From: ZC4RG35 sp040878345
GTDB lineage: Bacteria; Actinomycetota; Acidimicrobiia; Spongiisociales; ZC4RG35
DNA length: 64,000 nucleotides
Reading direction: 5' to 3'
Assembly: GCA_040878345.1 (NCBI GenBank)
Contig: JBBDML010000005.1
Coordinates: forward strand, 1 to 64,000
Shown: one piece after another, positions 16,123-25,244 of the stretch
Layout of the letters: each line of letters begins with the position of its first letter
Position numbering within the stretch: the first letter of the stretch is position 1
Translations under genes and position numbers: made by a program
The notes under the pieces: model-generated
What the model was told of the DNA's origin: nothing
What the model saw: only the letters and a program-made list of their open reading frames with translations
The model's database searches: none

Positions 16123-17526
16123 CTAGACCCAGCGGTGGTGGAACCCCTCGCCTCGGGGGCGGTCGACGCGCTCGAAGGTGTGGGCTCCGAAGTAGTCACG
16201 CTGGGCCTGGATCAGGTTGGCCGGCAATCGCTCCGATCGCATCCCGTCGAAGTATGCGATGGCGCTCGAGTATGCCGGTGCGGGTATGCCCGCCTCGACC
16301 GCTCCTGAAACCACACGTCTCCACGAGGCCTCGGCGGAGCGGAGAGCATCCGAGAAGAAGGGGGCCAGGCTCAGGTCGGTGAGGGTCGGGTCGGACCGAT
16401 AGGCGGCGGTGATCTCCTCGAGGAACAGGGCCCGGATGATGCACCCGGCCCGCCATAGGGAGGCGACCAGGCCGGGCTCGATGTCCCACCCGAACTCGGC
16501 CGACGCCGCGGTCATCAGTCGGAAACCCTGGGTGTAGCTGACGATCTTGGAGGCGTAGAGGGCGGCCTCGACATCGTCGAGGGCCACTCCCTGGAGCTGC
16601 CCGGTCGGGGTGTCGAACACACCGGCGATCTGGGATCTGCGATCGGGGTCGGAAGACACGATCCGGGCATAGACCGCCTCGGCGACCAGGGCGGTGGGCT
16701 CGGCCAGGTCCATGGAGGCGATGACTGTCCACTTCCCTGTCCCCTTCTGCCCGGCGGCGTCGAGGATGACATCGATCATGGGGCGACCGTCCTCGGTGGC
16801 ACGCAGGATGTCGGCGGTGATCTCGACGAGGTAGGAGCGGAGTCTCCCTTCGTTCCACCCCTCGAAGACATCACCGATCTCTGCCGGGGCCATCCCCATG
16901 CCACGACGCATCAGGTCATAGGCCTCGGCGATGACCTGCATATCCCCGTACTCGATCCCGTTGTGAACCATCTTGACGAAATGACCGGCTCCACCCGGCC
17001 CCACCCATTCACAACAGGGCGCCCCGTCGGGGGCCACCGCCGCGATCGACTTGAGGATGGGCTCGACCACCGGCCATGCCTCCGGGTCGCCACCGGGCAT
17101 GATCGATGGTCCGTGGCGGGCTCCCTCCTCGCCGCCGGAGACGCCGATCCCGAGAAATCGGATGCCTCTGTCGGCCAGCTCTCGGCACCTTCGTTCGGTG
17201 TCGGCGTATAGCGAGTTGCCCCCGTCGATGACGACATCGCCCGGGTCGAGCAGGGGGACGAGCTCTGTGATCACGGCGTCGACCGGGGCCCCGGCCTTGA
17301 CCATGAGGAGGATCACTCGCGGTGACCCGAGCCCTGCCGCGAACTGATCGAGATCGGCGGCCCCAGTGATGCTCTTTGACCCGGCCTCTCCGGCCATGAA
17401 CTCCTCGGTCACCGTGGTCGTGCGGTTGTAGACCATCACCTCGTTTCCGGAGTCGGCCAGGTTGAGGGCGAGATTGGCGCCCATCACGGCCAACCCGATG
17501 ACTCCGATGTCGGCGGGTTCGGTCAT
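16123..17526 (-). CDS. gnd: 6-phosphogluconate dehydrogenase, decarboxylating
   Basis: The 467-residue enzyme oxidises 6-phosphogluconate to ribulose 5-phosphate and CO2 with NADP+. The Rossmann start is IGVIGLAVMGANLALNLAD. The NRT word with following residues fits an NADP-binding loop. The catalytic part includes GIGVSGGEEGARHGPSIMPG and the lysine in HFVKMVHNGIEYGDMQ. The C-terminal helical domain keeps QAQRDYFGAHTFER before the end. Length is standard for the long, GndA-type form. The gene is divergent from the polyphosphate glucokinase gene, a logical partner in feeding glucose 6-phosphate to this pathway. Confidence 0.95.
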   Translation of the reverse strand: MTEPADIGVIGLAVMGANLALNLADSGNEVMVYNRTTTVTEEFMAGEAGSKSITGAADLDQFAAGLGSPRVILLMVKAGAPVDAVITELVPLLDPGDVVIDGGNSLYADTERRCRELADRGIRFLGIGVSGGEEGARHGPSIMPGGDPEAWPVVEPILKSIAAVAPDGAPCCEWVGPGGAGHFVKMVHNGIEYGDMQVIAEAYDLMRRGMGMAPAEIGDVFEGWNEGRLRSYLVEITADILRATEDGRPMIDVILDAAGQKGTGKWTVIASMDLAEPTALVAEAVYARIVSSDPDRRSQIAGVFDTPTGQLQGVALDDVEAALYASKIVSYTQGFRLMTAASAEFGWDIEPGLVASLWRAGCIIRALFLEEITAAYRSDPTLTDLSLAPFFSDALRSAEASWRRVVSGAVEAGIPAPAYSSAIAYFDGMRSERLPANLIQAQRDYFGAHTFERVDRPRGEGFHHRWV

Positions 17527-17575
17527 CGGCGGAGGCTATCGCTTCAGGGCCGATCCCTTTAGCCTTCGCCGGGCT

Positions 17576-18313
17576 TTGGCGCGAACACGTCTCGGGATCG
17601 ACATCGGCGGTACCGGTATCAAGGGAGGAATCGTCGACCTCGACGCGGGCGAGTTGATCAGCGAACGGCGAAGGGTCCCGACCCCACAGCCCTCGATTCC
17701 GGAGGCGGTGGCGGCCGCGGTGGCCGGCCTGGTCTCCGAGTTCGATTACCAGGGACCGATCGGGCTGGGCTTCCCGGCGGTTGTCACTGACGGGACGGTC
17801 TGGACCGCCAACAACATCGACGAGTCCTGGATCGGCTTCGATGCAGGCCGTTTGTTCGAGGACGTCACCGGGTCGCCGGTGAGCATGGTGAACGATGGGG
17901 ATGCCGCCGCTCTCTGCGAGGTCCGGTATGGAGTGGCGCGCGACATCCCGGGCGTGGTGCTGATCATCACCTTTGGCACCGGGATAGGGGCTGGCTTGAT
18001 CAACGACGGCCGTTTGGTGCCCAATCTCCAGATCGGGGACATCGAGCTGGATGGCCATCGACCTGCCGAGCACTACTTCTCAGCGGCGGCCAGGGACGGC
18101 GAGGGGCTGAGCTGGGAGGAGTGGGCGGCGAGGGCGAACCGTTTCCTGAGCCACGTCAAGGTGATCTTCTCGCCGCGGGCCCTGGTGATCGGGGGCGGGC
18201 TCACCCGGCATTGGGACGAGTGGTCGGGCTATCTCGACCCCGCCCTTGGGGTGGTGCGAGCGTCACGGGCAAACAACGCCGGGATAATCGGGGCGGCGAC
18301 GCTGGTGGGTTAA
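17576..18313 (+). CDS. ppgK: Polyphosphate glucokinase, ROK family
   Basis: I start at TTG 17576 (245 residues); the frame is open further up, but there it covers the start of gnd on the opposite strand. The protein has the ROK/ASKHA phosphate loop LGIDIGGTGIKGGIVD, the sugar-binding NDGDAAALCE word, the second phosphate loop ITFGTGIGAG and the adenosine-loop region ALVIGGGLT. PpgK of actinobacteria phosphorylates glucose with polyphosphate or ATP. The family zinc/ExGH motif appears as DIELDGHRPAEHY. The TTG start lacks a clear ribosome site, so the exact start is uncertain. Confidence 0.85.
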   Translation: MARTRLGIDIGGTGIKGGIVDLDAGELISERRRVPTPQPSIPEAVAAAVAGLVSEFDYQGPIGLGFPAVVTDGTVWTANNIDESWIGFDAGRLFEDVTGSPVSMVNDGDAAALCEVRYGVARDIPGVVLIITFGTGIGAGLINDGRLVPNLQIGDIELDGHRPAEHYFSAAARDGEGLSWEEWAARANRFLSHVKVIFSPRALVIGGGLTRHWDEWSGYLDPALGVVRASRANNAGIIGAATLVG

Positions 18314-19623
18314 CGGGCGAAGGAAGTGAAGCGGCCGGCCTCAGCGGCTGGGACCCTGACGTCGAGGATGGTCCCATGCTCGTCGTGCTTCTCCTCGATC
18401 ACGTCACCCAGGCGGTGAGCGGCGGCGACGATGTCACCTCGCTCATAGGGGATGCTCAAGGACACCACCACCAGCTGTCGTGCCAGCGACTCGGCGATAG
18501 TCTCGCCTAGACCCTGGAGGCCCTCACCGGTCAGTGCCGAGATCATCACCGCATCCGGGTAGAGATTCTCGATCCGTTGCCGCTGTCCGACCGCCAGGGC
18601 GTCGATCTTGTTCATGACGAGGAGCTCGGGGATCTCGGAGGCTCCAATCTCGGCGAGCACCTCGCGAACCGCATCGATCTGACCGGCGATGTCCTGGTCG
18701 GTGCCGTCGACCAGATGAAGGAGTAGATCGGACTCCGTGGCCTCGGCAAGCGTGGACCGGAACGACTCGACTAGGCCGTGGGGGAGCCGCCGCACGAATC
18801 CGACGGTGTCTGCGAGCAGGACGGTTCTCTTGCCTGGGAGGTCGAGCCGGCGAACCAGGGGGTCGAGAGTTGCGAACAACCGGTCCTGGACCAGGGCGTC
18901 GGCATCGGTCATCGCATTGAGAAGGGTGGACTTGCCGGCGTTGGTGTAACCCACGATCGAGACCTGGGGAACCTGGTTGCGACGACGTTGCTTCCGTTGG
19001 GTGTCGCGATGGGATCCACTCTCCTTGAGCTGTCGCTCCAGCTTGGAGATCCGTGTCAGGATTCGGCGACGGTCGGTCTCCAGCTTGGTCTCACCGGGGC
19101 CACGGTTGGCGATACCCACCCCTGCCCCTTGCTGGGACAGCGTCTTGCCCTTGCCCCTGAGTCTGGGGAGGTGGTAGCGGAGGAGGGCCAGCTCGACCTG
19201 GAGGGCGCCCACCCTCGATGTGGCGTGCTGGGCGAATATGTCGAGGATCAGCGCCTCCCGATCGACCACGTCGCACTCGAAGATCCGCTGCAGGTTCCGC
19301 TGCTGTGCCGGCGACAGCTGATGATCGAAGACCACTACGTCGATGTCGAGGGCTGTGGCCAGGGCGGCCAGCTCTTCGGCCTTTCCCTTACCGATGTAGG
19401 TGGCGGGGTCGATGGCGTGACGTTTTACGATCTCGGAGTCGACCGGGTCCGACCCGGCGGTGTCGGCCAACAGGGTGAGCTCTTGGAGCGACCGCTCCTC
19501 GGCCTCCTCGCTCATCCCGGGAAGGATGACACCGACCAGGAACGCTCGCTGGACTGCGACCTGGAGGTCGGTGACCGTTGCCGACAGGCGTCTTCGCCGT
19601 CGTGAGGCGTGCTCTTGTGTCAT
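18310..19623 (-). CDS. hflX: Ribosome-associated GTPase HflX
   Basis: The 437-residue protein starts at ATG 19623; the open frame runs on to 19932, but the extra part overlaps another gene's codons and has no HflX match. The N-terminal nucleotide-binding domain (VFDHQLSPAQQRNLQ) and linker (GPGETKLETDRR) precede the GTPase domain: G1 GYTNAGKSTLLN, G3 DTVGFVRRLPHGLVESFRST and G4 NKID. HflX splits stalled 70S ribosomes after heat or antibiotic stress. It is convergent with ppgK with a 4-base overlap. Confidence 0.95.
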   Translation of the reverse strand: MTQEHASRRRRRLSATVTDLQVAVQRAFLVGVILPGMSEEAEERSLQELTLLADTAGSDPVDSEIVKRHAIDPATYIGKGKAEELAALATALDIDVVVFDHQLSPAQQRNLQRIFECDVVDREALILDIFAQHATSRVGALQVELALLRYHLPRLRGKGKTLSQQGAGVGIANRGPGETKLETDRRRILTRISKLERQLKESGSHRDTQRKQRRRNQVPQVSIVGYTNAGKSTLLNAMTDADALVQDRLFATLDPLVRRLDLPGKRTVLLADTVGFVRRLPHGLVESFRSTLAEATESDLLLHLVDGTDQDIAGQIDAVREVLAEIGASEIPELLVMNKIDALAVGQRQRIENLYPDAVMISALTGEGLQGLGETIAESLARQLVVVSLSIPYERGDIVAAAHRLGDVIEEKHDEHGTILDVRVPAAEAGRFTSFAR

Positions 19624-19693
19624 CAGGTGGTGGCTCCCGTACACGGAGAATGATGCCGAGCGGCGTTTGAGTCTGCGATGGGTTTGAGCGCGC

Positions 19694-20002
19694 TCAGAGG
19701 TAATGGCCCTCGTCGCCGACATGCTTTTGTTCCTCTTCGGCGATGATCTGAGACTCCCGCACGGCGATGACCGGCTTGCCAGAGGGGGGCCAGATGAAAC
19801 GCCATGCGCCCGTCGGCACCGCCCAGAAGCGTTGCCCGGTCTCCACGTCGACCAGGGTGAGGGCGTCGTTGCCGTCCTTCGTGCCCACCGGCACCAAGAG
19901 CCCCGACCGGGTGGTGGCTTCTTCGGGCGCATGGCCGACCCGCCAACCCACCATCACCTTGTACCCGTTGTCCTTGACCACCGGGAGGTCTGTCTCGAGC
20001 AT
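19694..20002 (-). CDS. Hypothetical protein upstream of hflX
   Basis: This 102-residue frame starts at ATG 20002, about 80 bases before and divergent from the malic enzyme gene. It reads as a compact beta-rich protein with several Trp residues (VMVGWRVGH, GQRFWAVPTGAWRFIWPP) and no membrane segment. Codon use matches neighbours. It lies 70 bases upstream of hflX in the same direction and may share its message. I do not recognise the family. Confidence 0.55.
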   Translation of the reverse strand: MLETDLPVVKDNGYKVMVGWRVGHAPEEATTRSGLLVPVGTKDGNDALTLVDVETGQRFWAVPTGAWRFIWPPSGKPVIAVRESQIIAEEEQKHVGDEGHYL

Positions 20003-20084
20003 CGCCCCTCATTCTCGCAGCCGGCACCGTCAACGGCGACTCCCCGTAGCCCAGGTCTGACCGGATTGGATAGGGTGGAGGGCG

Positions 20085-22364
20085 ATGGCCTCCCGCACCC
20101 ATTTCTCTGAAGCCCTCGAGTATCACGAGCACCCTCGTCCCGGCAAGATCGAGATCAGGTCGACCAAACCCACCGCCACCCAGAGCGATCTCAGCCTGGC
20201 CTACACACCGGGGGTTGCCGAGCCCTGTCTGGTCATCGCCAACGATCCTGTTTCCGCCTTCCGCTTCACCAATCGGGGGAATCTGGTGGCCGTGGTCTCC
20301 AACGGGACCGCAGTCCTCGGGTTGGGCAACATCGGGCCCCTCGCCGGGAAGCCGGTGATGGAGGGCAAGGCGGTGCTGTTCAAGAGGTTCGCCGACATCG
20401 ACGTCTTCGACCTCGAGATAGATGCCGACGACCCCGACGACGTCATCAGGTTCTGCGAGATGCTGGCCCCAACCGTTGGCGGGATCAACCTCGAGGACAT
20501 CAAGGCACCCGAGTGCTTTTACATAGAGGAGACCCTTCGCCAACGTCTCGACATCCCGGTGTTCCACGACGACCAGCATGGGACCGCCATCATCGGCGGG
20601 GCGGCGTTCATCAACGCCGTCGAGCTGACCGGTAGGGAGCTGTCCCGGACCAGGGTGGTGGTCGCCGGGGCGGGCGCTGCAGGTGTCGCCTCGGCGCGAT
20701 TCCTCGTCGAGCTGGGGGTGGACCCCGCCAATGTCCTGATGACCGACTCACGGGGCGTGATCCACAGCGAGCGTGACGACCTAAACGACACCAAGCGGGT
20801 GTTCGCGGTGAGCACCGGGGCACGCACCCTCGAGGACGCCATGGAGGGGGCGGACGCCTTCATCGGGGTCTCGGTGGCAGGCACGGTGACGAAGGAGATG
20901 ATCAGGTCGATGGCCGACGACCCAATCGTCTTCGCCCTCGCCAATCCCGACCCCGAGATCACCTATCCCGACGCCAAGGCCGCTCGTCACGACGTTGTGA
21001 TGGCAACCGGTAGGAGCGATTACCCGAACCAGGTGAACAACGTCCTCGGGTTTCCCTTCATCTTCAGGGGGGCGCTCGACGTGAGGGCCCGAGCGGTGTC
21101 GGAGGGGATGAAGGTGGCCGCGGCCCACGCCTTGGCCGACCTGGCCAAGGAGCCGGTACCGGACTCGGTGCTGAGGGCCTACGACCTGGAGCGGCTGGCT
21201 TTTGGAGCCGAATACCTGATACCCAAGCCCTTCGACTCCCGGGTTCTGTTGACCGTGGCTCCTGCAGTGGCTCAGGCGGCCATCGATGAGGGCCTTGCCC
21301 GGGCGCCCATCGCAGACTTCGACGCCTATCGGAGCCAACTCCAGACCAGGTTCCGGGCGTCCCATGCCTTGATCAACTCGATCACCAACCGGGCGATCGA
21401 GCATCCCAAGAAGGTGGCCTACCCGCATGGCGACGATGTGAGGATCATCCGGGCGGCCCGTCGTGTCACCGACGAGGGCATCGCCCGCCCGGTCCTGCTC
21501 GGTGATGCCGACAAGATCGCCAGCCTTTCGAACAGCTTCTCCATCGGGCTCGACGGGATGGAGGTGATCGACCCCTCGGCCGACACCACCGAGCGGGCGC
21601 GATACGCCCAGGTCCTCGAGGAGCTCCGCCGCAACCGTGGCTTGAGTCTTCAGGAGGCTCAACGTCAGGTGAGGGATCCCAACATGTATGCCTGTCTGAT
21701 GGTGAGGGAGGGAGCTGCAGACGCCGTCCTGGGAGGGTTGTCCACCTTCTATGCGGAGACGATTCGGCCAGCCCTCCAGGTGCTCAAAGTCGAGGAAGGG
21801 CGCTCTATCGTCTCGGCGGTCTACCTGGTCGTGGTGCGGGGGCTGCCTTTCTTCTTCACCGACTGCGCGGTCAACATCGAGCCCAGCGCAGAACAGCTCG
21901 CCGAGATCGGATTGGCGGCCACTGCGACTGCCGAGATCTTCGACCGTGAGCCGAGAGTGGCCTTCATCAGCTACTCCGACTTCGGATCGGCCCGAGGAGA
22001 GGAGCCGGCACGGGTGAGACGGGCGGTGGAGCTGTTCCGACAGGTCCGCCCCGACGTTCCGGTCGACGGCGAGATGCAGGCCGACACCGCGGTGGTCCTC
22101 GACATCTTGCGAAGCCGGCGGCCGGCCGGCCCACTGACCCGGGCCGCCAACGTGCTGGTCTTCCCCAACCTCACCGCGGCCAACGCCTCCTACAAGCTGC
22201 TCAATCGGCTTGCCGATGCAGAAGTGATCGGCCCCATCCTCACCGGGATGTCCAAGACGGTTCATGTCCTGCAGCGGGACGCCTCGGTCAACGACGTGGT
22301 GAACATGACCGCCATCGCCGTAGCCGAGGCGCAACGAAGAGAGAGGTCAGCCCCCGCTCTCTGA
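20085..22364 (+). CDS. maeB: NADP-dependent malic enzyme with phosphotransacetylase-like domain
   Basis: The 759-residue protein matches MaeB layout. The N-terminal malic domain (LSLAYTPGVAEPCL, FHDDQHGTAI) and NAD(P)-binding domain (VVVAGAGAAGVASARFL, ALANPDPEITYPDA) fill about 1-420. A phosphate acetyl/butyryltransferase domain follows from about 430 to the end (ANVLVFPNLTAANASYKLL, SKTVHVLQRDASVNDVVNMT). It decarboxylates malate to pyruvate; in the family the C-terminal domain senses acetyl-CoA rather than acting as Pta. It stands alone and is followed by a 14-base inverted repeat. Confidence 0.95.
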   Translation: MASRTHFSEALEYHEHPRPGKIEIRSTKPTATQSDLSLAYTPGVAEPCLVIANDPVSAFRFTNRGNLVAVVSNGTAVLGLGNIGPLAGKPVMEGKAVLFKRFADIDVFDLEIDADDPDDVIRFCEMLAPTVGGINLEDIKAPECFYIEETLRQRLDIPVFHDDQHGTAIIGGAAFINAVELTGRELSRTRVVVAGAGAAGVASARFLVELGVDPANVLMTDSRGVIHSERDDLNDTKRVFAVSTGARTLEDAMEGADAFIGVSVAGTVTKEMIRSMADDPIVFALANPDPEITYPDAKAARHDVVMATGRSDYPNQVNNVLGFPFIFRGALDVRARAVSEGMKVAAAHALADLAKEPVPDSVLRAYDLERLAFGAEYLIPKPFDSRVLLTVAPAVAQAAIDEGLARAPIADFDAYRSQLQTRFRASHALINSITNRAIEHPKKVAYPHGDDVRIIRAARRVTDEGIARPVLLGDADKIASLSNSFSIGLDGMEVIDPSADTTERARYAQVLEELRRNRGLSLQEAQRQVRDPNMYACLMVREGAADAVLGGLSTFYAETIRPALQVLKVEEGRSIVSAVYLVVVRGLPFFFTDCAVNIEPSAEQLAEIGLAATATAEIFDREPRVAFISYSDFGSARGEEPARVRRAVELFRQVRPDVPVDGEMQADTAVVLDILRSRRPAGPLTRAANVLVFPNLTAANASYKLLNRLADAEVIGPILTGMSKTVHVLQRDASVNDVVNMTAIAVAEAQRRERSAPAL

Positions 22365-22399
22365 GGGCCCCCACCACCCTGTGTGAATCCCCTCACCAT

Positions 22400-22446
22400 T
22401 CTGTGCGGATCTACGCGAACCCCTACGCCACAGATCCGCACAGAAC
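22400..22446. terminator. Inverted repeat between maeB and the DUF4383 gene
   Basis: TTCTGTGCGGATCT (22400-22413) and AGATCCGCACAGAA (22433-22446) are perfect inverted copies of 14 bases with a 19-base loop, in the spacer between two convergent genes. It most likely ends transcription from both sides; the large loop and lack of T-runs leave room for a protein-binding site instead. Confidence 0.5.
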
Positions 22447-22463
22447 GATGAGACGAGGCGCGT

Positions 22464-22850
22464 TCAGGTGGTGGCCGGTCGCCCGGCGCCTTTGTAGTAC
22501 GCCGCGAACAAGGCCCACACCCCAACCACCAAGTGGAGCAGCGTGTCAAGCGGTCGCTGCAGCTCAGCTCCGAGGAACGTGGTTGTGAACAGGTTGTACA
22601 CCGCGAAGAACAAGGCAAGAAGACCGACCAGGATCACCAGCCAGCGCTGCCACATGGCCGCGGGTGCGAGCCCGGCGACGACTGCCACCACCCCGAGCAC
22701 GGTGTGTGCCCAGTTCTCCCCATTGTCGAAATACCAGGTGTCACCGAAGATGCTGTCAGCCGCGGTGGGGCCGATCACCCCGACGAAGCCCAGAATCCCG
22801 ACGGCGAACAAGACCACACCACCGATCAAGAGGAATTGTCTTGGATTCAT
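22464..22850 (-). CDS. DUF4383-like four-helix membrane protein
   Basis: The 128-residue protein has four membrane segments at about 5-27, 47-66, 70-92 and 102-119. The word NGENWAHTVLGVVAVVAGL and the later LDTLLHLVVGVWAL are typical of the DUF4383 family of small actinobacterial membrane proteins of unknown role. A second His (LLHLVVG) mirrors the first (WAHTVLG), suggesting an internal duplication. It is a single gene, convergent with maeB. Confidence 0.75.
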   Translation of the reverse strand: MNPRQFLLIGGVVLFAVGILGFVGVIGPTAADSIFGDTWYFDNGENWAHTVLGVVAVVAGLAPAAMWQRWLVILVGLLALFFAVYNLFTTTFLGAELQRPLDTLLHLVVGVWALFAAYYKGAGRPATT

Positions 22851-23048
22851 TGTTCGAGGCCTCCTCTAATAGCCGCCCCCGACGGGCGGGACTGCCTGAT
22901 GAGCCTATCCGATGGGTGGGCGCCGTGAAGGCGCCATCTCGGTTTGCTCGACGCTGACAGCCGCTTGTCAACTGGGCGGCTCGGGTGTGATCTGGTGCCT
23001 CGCCGTGTCGGCGTTGGTGAGCGGTGACCCTGCTCCGGGTACCCGCGC

Positions 23049-24269
23049 TCAACGGTCTTTCCAGTACTCCTCGTAATGGACGTTTCCCCGCGTCTTGTGA
23101 TGGTCGATGGTGAAGCCGCGCTCGCTGAGGATCTGACATACCCCCAGCGTCTCCGGGAAGGTCATCGCTCCGTCATCATCCCATCGGGGCAGGCCGATCA
23201 TCGACGGGTTGCCGCAGAGGAAGACGTGGGTGGCGTTGGGGTCGAGGGGGGCGCCCAGCAACTTCTCCAGCTCACCCGAGAGGATCAGGTCCTGGATGTA
23301 GACCTTGCGGCCCTCGTTCTCGGGCTCTCTCGTCGTCAGTGTGACGTACTCGTAGTTGCCGAAACGCTCCTGGACCACCTTCTGCTGCTCGGTGTAGGCC
23401 AGGTCCTGGCGGTAGCGGACACAGACCACCGACAGGATCTTGCCCTGGTGATCGTTGCGTAGAAGCTCGGCGGTCATGGCGTTCTGAGGCGCCTCTCCGG
23501 TTCCGGTGGAGAGGAAGACCACGGTGTCTTCGGGCTTCACGTCGTCCAGGGTGTAACGCCCGGTGAACTTCCGACTCATGAAGATGCGGTCGCCGACGCC
23601 CTTCTTGAACAGGCGTGGGGTGAGGGCAGGCAGCTCGACCTCGCCGGGCCGGACCTGGACGACGTAGAACTCGACCTCGTCCGGGTGGGGCGGCATCAGC
23701 TCCCCGCTCTCATCGACCATCGAGCTCGACACCGAGTACGACCGGCGGGCCATCTTGTCGTGCTGCTCGGGGTGCTCCACGAAGTCCTCGGAGGCGTCGT
23801 CCGCCCGTGGCTCCCAGTAACCGAGGGCGAGCGTGGTGTATTGCCCCGCTTTGAATGGCTCGATCGGCTGGTCGGGCTTGATCCCCAGCACCCACAGCTC
23901 GGGGTTGTGGGCCCTGATCCAGGTGATGGCGGCGTTGTAGTGGTCGTCCCGCAGATTCTGATCGTGCTGGTCCGGTGTCTCCGACGGGTAGACCACGAAC
24001 AGTCCGGCGATGGTGGATGAGGCCGAGTCGAGAGACTCATCATCCCAGCCTCCCACCCGGGACACCGTCACCACATTGGAGAGGACATGGACCGACTCGA
24101 TCGACGGGTCATTGTCGAGGAGCATGGCGGCGAGACGTCCCGGTGGTGTCTGCTGGTCGTCCGTCTCCCTGGTCGCGGTTTGACCGTCCTGGCCGGTCAG
24201 TGAACGGTCGAGGGTGAACACCCCGACCTCACCGACCGGTGTTCCACTCACCGTGATCGGTTGGCCCAT
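23049..24269 (-). CDS. Ferredoxin-NADP reductase with an N-terminal Nfu_N-like domain
   Basis: The 406-residue protein has two parts. Residues about 5-100 resemble the Nfu/NifU N-terminal scaffold domain (LAAMLLDNDPSIESVHVLSN, VVTVSR). Residues about 120-406 form an FNR module with the FAD motif RRSYSVSSS, the NADP motif FLSTGTGEAPQNAM, HVFLCGNPSMIG and a C-terminal aromatic end EEYWKD. The FNR part moves electrons between NADPH and ferredoxin or flavodoxin. No Cys pair for cluster binding (CxxC of the Nfu C-domain) is present. The gene is divergent from an F420-type oxidoreductase. Confidence 0.8.
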   Translation of the reverse strand: MGQPITVSGTPVGEVGVFTLDRSLTGQDGQTATRETDDQQTPPGRLAAMLLDNDPSIESVHVLSNVVTVSRVGGWDDESLDSASSTIAGLFVVYPSETPDQHDQNLRDDHYNAAITWIRAHNPELWVLGIKPDQPIEPFKAGQYTTLALGYWEPRADDASEDFVEHPEQHDKMARRSYSVSSSMVDESGELMPPHPDEVEFYVVQVRPGEVELPALTPRLFKKGVGDRIFMSRKFTGRYTLDDVKPEDTVVFLSTGTGEAPQNAMTAELLRNDHQGKILSVVCVRYRQDLAYTEQQKVVQERFGNYEYVTLTTREPENEGRKVYIQDLILSGELEKLLGAPLDPNATHVFLCGNPSMIGLPRWDDDGAMTFPETLGVCQILSERGFTIDHHKTRGNVHYEEYWKDR

Positions 24270-24323
24270 GGGTCAAAGCTACTGGCAGGGAACAGGCCCC
24301 GTCACCCGGGGGTTGGGGATGGC

Positions 24324-24728
24324 ATGGACACCAACATCAAGGTGGAGATGGACCGGGGCGGGATTGCCGACATCACCACCACCGGCCGCAGATCGGGGCT
24401 TCCCCGACGGATCGAGATCTACTTCCACCAATTCGACGGGGAGTACTTCCTAACGGGCCGTCCCGGGAGGAAGCGAGACTGGGTGGCCAACATCGAGGCC
24501 AACCCCGACTTCTTGCTTCATCTCAAGCGGGGCGTCACCGCCGATGTGCCGGTGATCGGAGAGCCCGAGCCCGACCGTGAGGAGAGGGCCAAGGTGTTGA
24601 GGCGGGCCCTCATCGAAAGCTGGGACTCGCCGCCCGACCGCGTCGAGGCCAGGCTCCCTGAATGGGTGGAGGGTGCCCCATTCATCAAATTCCGCCCCCG
24701 GGAGGACGAGGACCGGCGACCCGTTTAG
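24324..24728 (+). CDS. Deazaflavin (F420)-dependent nitroreductase-family protein
   Basis: The 134-residue split-barrel protein has TTGRRSGLPRRIEIYFHQFD near the start, the family word for this F420/FMN-type group (Ddn/Rv1155-like), then GEYFLTGRPGRKRDWVANIE and FLLHLK. It probably binds F420H2 or a related flavin and reduces small molecules. I use ATG 24324 because the earlier in-frame ATG at 24261 lies within the start of the divergent reductase gene. The end overlaps the next, convergent gene by 4 bases. Confidence 0.8.
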   Translation: MDTNIKVEMDRGGIADITTTGRRSGLPRRIEIYFHQFDGEYFLTGRPGRKRDWVANIEANPDFLLHLKRGVTADVPVIGEPEPDREERAKVLRRALIESWDSPPDRVEARLPEWVEGAPFIKFRPREDEDRRPV

Positions 24729-25129
24729 GCCGTCCGATCGCCGACGTCCTTCATGCCCAGCCCGATGAGGATGAACAGCACTCCGGCCAGGGTCGCCAGC
24801 CCGGCCACCCCGAATGCCAGCACCGAGGTGAACAGCGAGGCCTGGAGGAACGACGAGTTCATCGCCACCTGGCGCAGCGGGTCTTCACGGTCGAGTTCGG
24901 CATATGTCTTCCCGTCGGTGGCATCGAGGGTGTGCTTCTCGATGACCCGCGCCTGGCAGTAGGCGCTATAGGGGCCGGAGACCGGCTCCCCGGCGCGGCA
25001 GTCGGCGTCGTCGGCCACGATGATGCGCTGGTCGCTCAGGGTGTTGCTGACCAGCACCCATGTGCCGACACCACCGGCGATCAGGATCAGGCCGAAGACG
25101 ATTGCGGCACTGAATGCGAGTTTTCTCAT
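24725..25129 (-). CDS. Small two-helix membrane protein (family often mislabelled LigA-like)
   Basis: The 134-residue protein starts at ATG 25129 with GAAGGGG at the right distance. It has an N-terminal membrane segment (FSAAIVFGLILIAGGVGTWV), an outside domain with two Cys (DADCRAGEP, AYCQARVIEKH) that could pair, the pattern GKTYAELDREDPLR, and a second membrane segment (FTSVLAFGVAGLATLAGVLF). This pattern belongs to an actinobacterial family frequently annotated as aromatic ring-opening dioxygenase LigA without basis. No enzymatic role is supported. Confidence 0.7.
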   Translation of the reverse strand: MRKLAFSAAIVFGLILIAGGVGTWVLVSNTLSDQRIIVADDADCRAGEPVSGPYSAYCQARVIEKHTLDATDGKTYAELDREDPLRQVAMNSSFLQASLFTSVLAFGVAGLATLAGVLFILIGLGMKDVGDRTA

Positions 25130-25244
25130 CGAGACCCCTTCGTTTGGATTGCTCACGAGACTATCGACCAGCGGCGCCGACGATGAGTGCCGAAAGTCGG
25201 TGGTGGAATGGACCTAGTACCCAGCCATCGGCCGCCGCCAAAGC

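Noticed and set aside
19624..19932. Extension of HflX by about 100 residues
   Set aside because: It overlaps the separate 102-residue ORF in another frame and has no HflX homology; ATG 19623 gives the family length.
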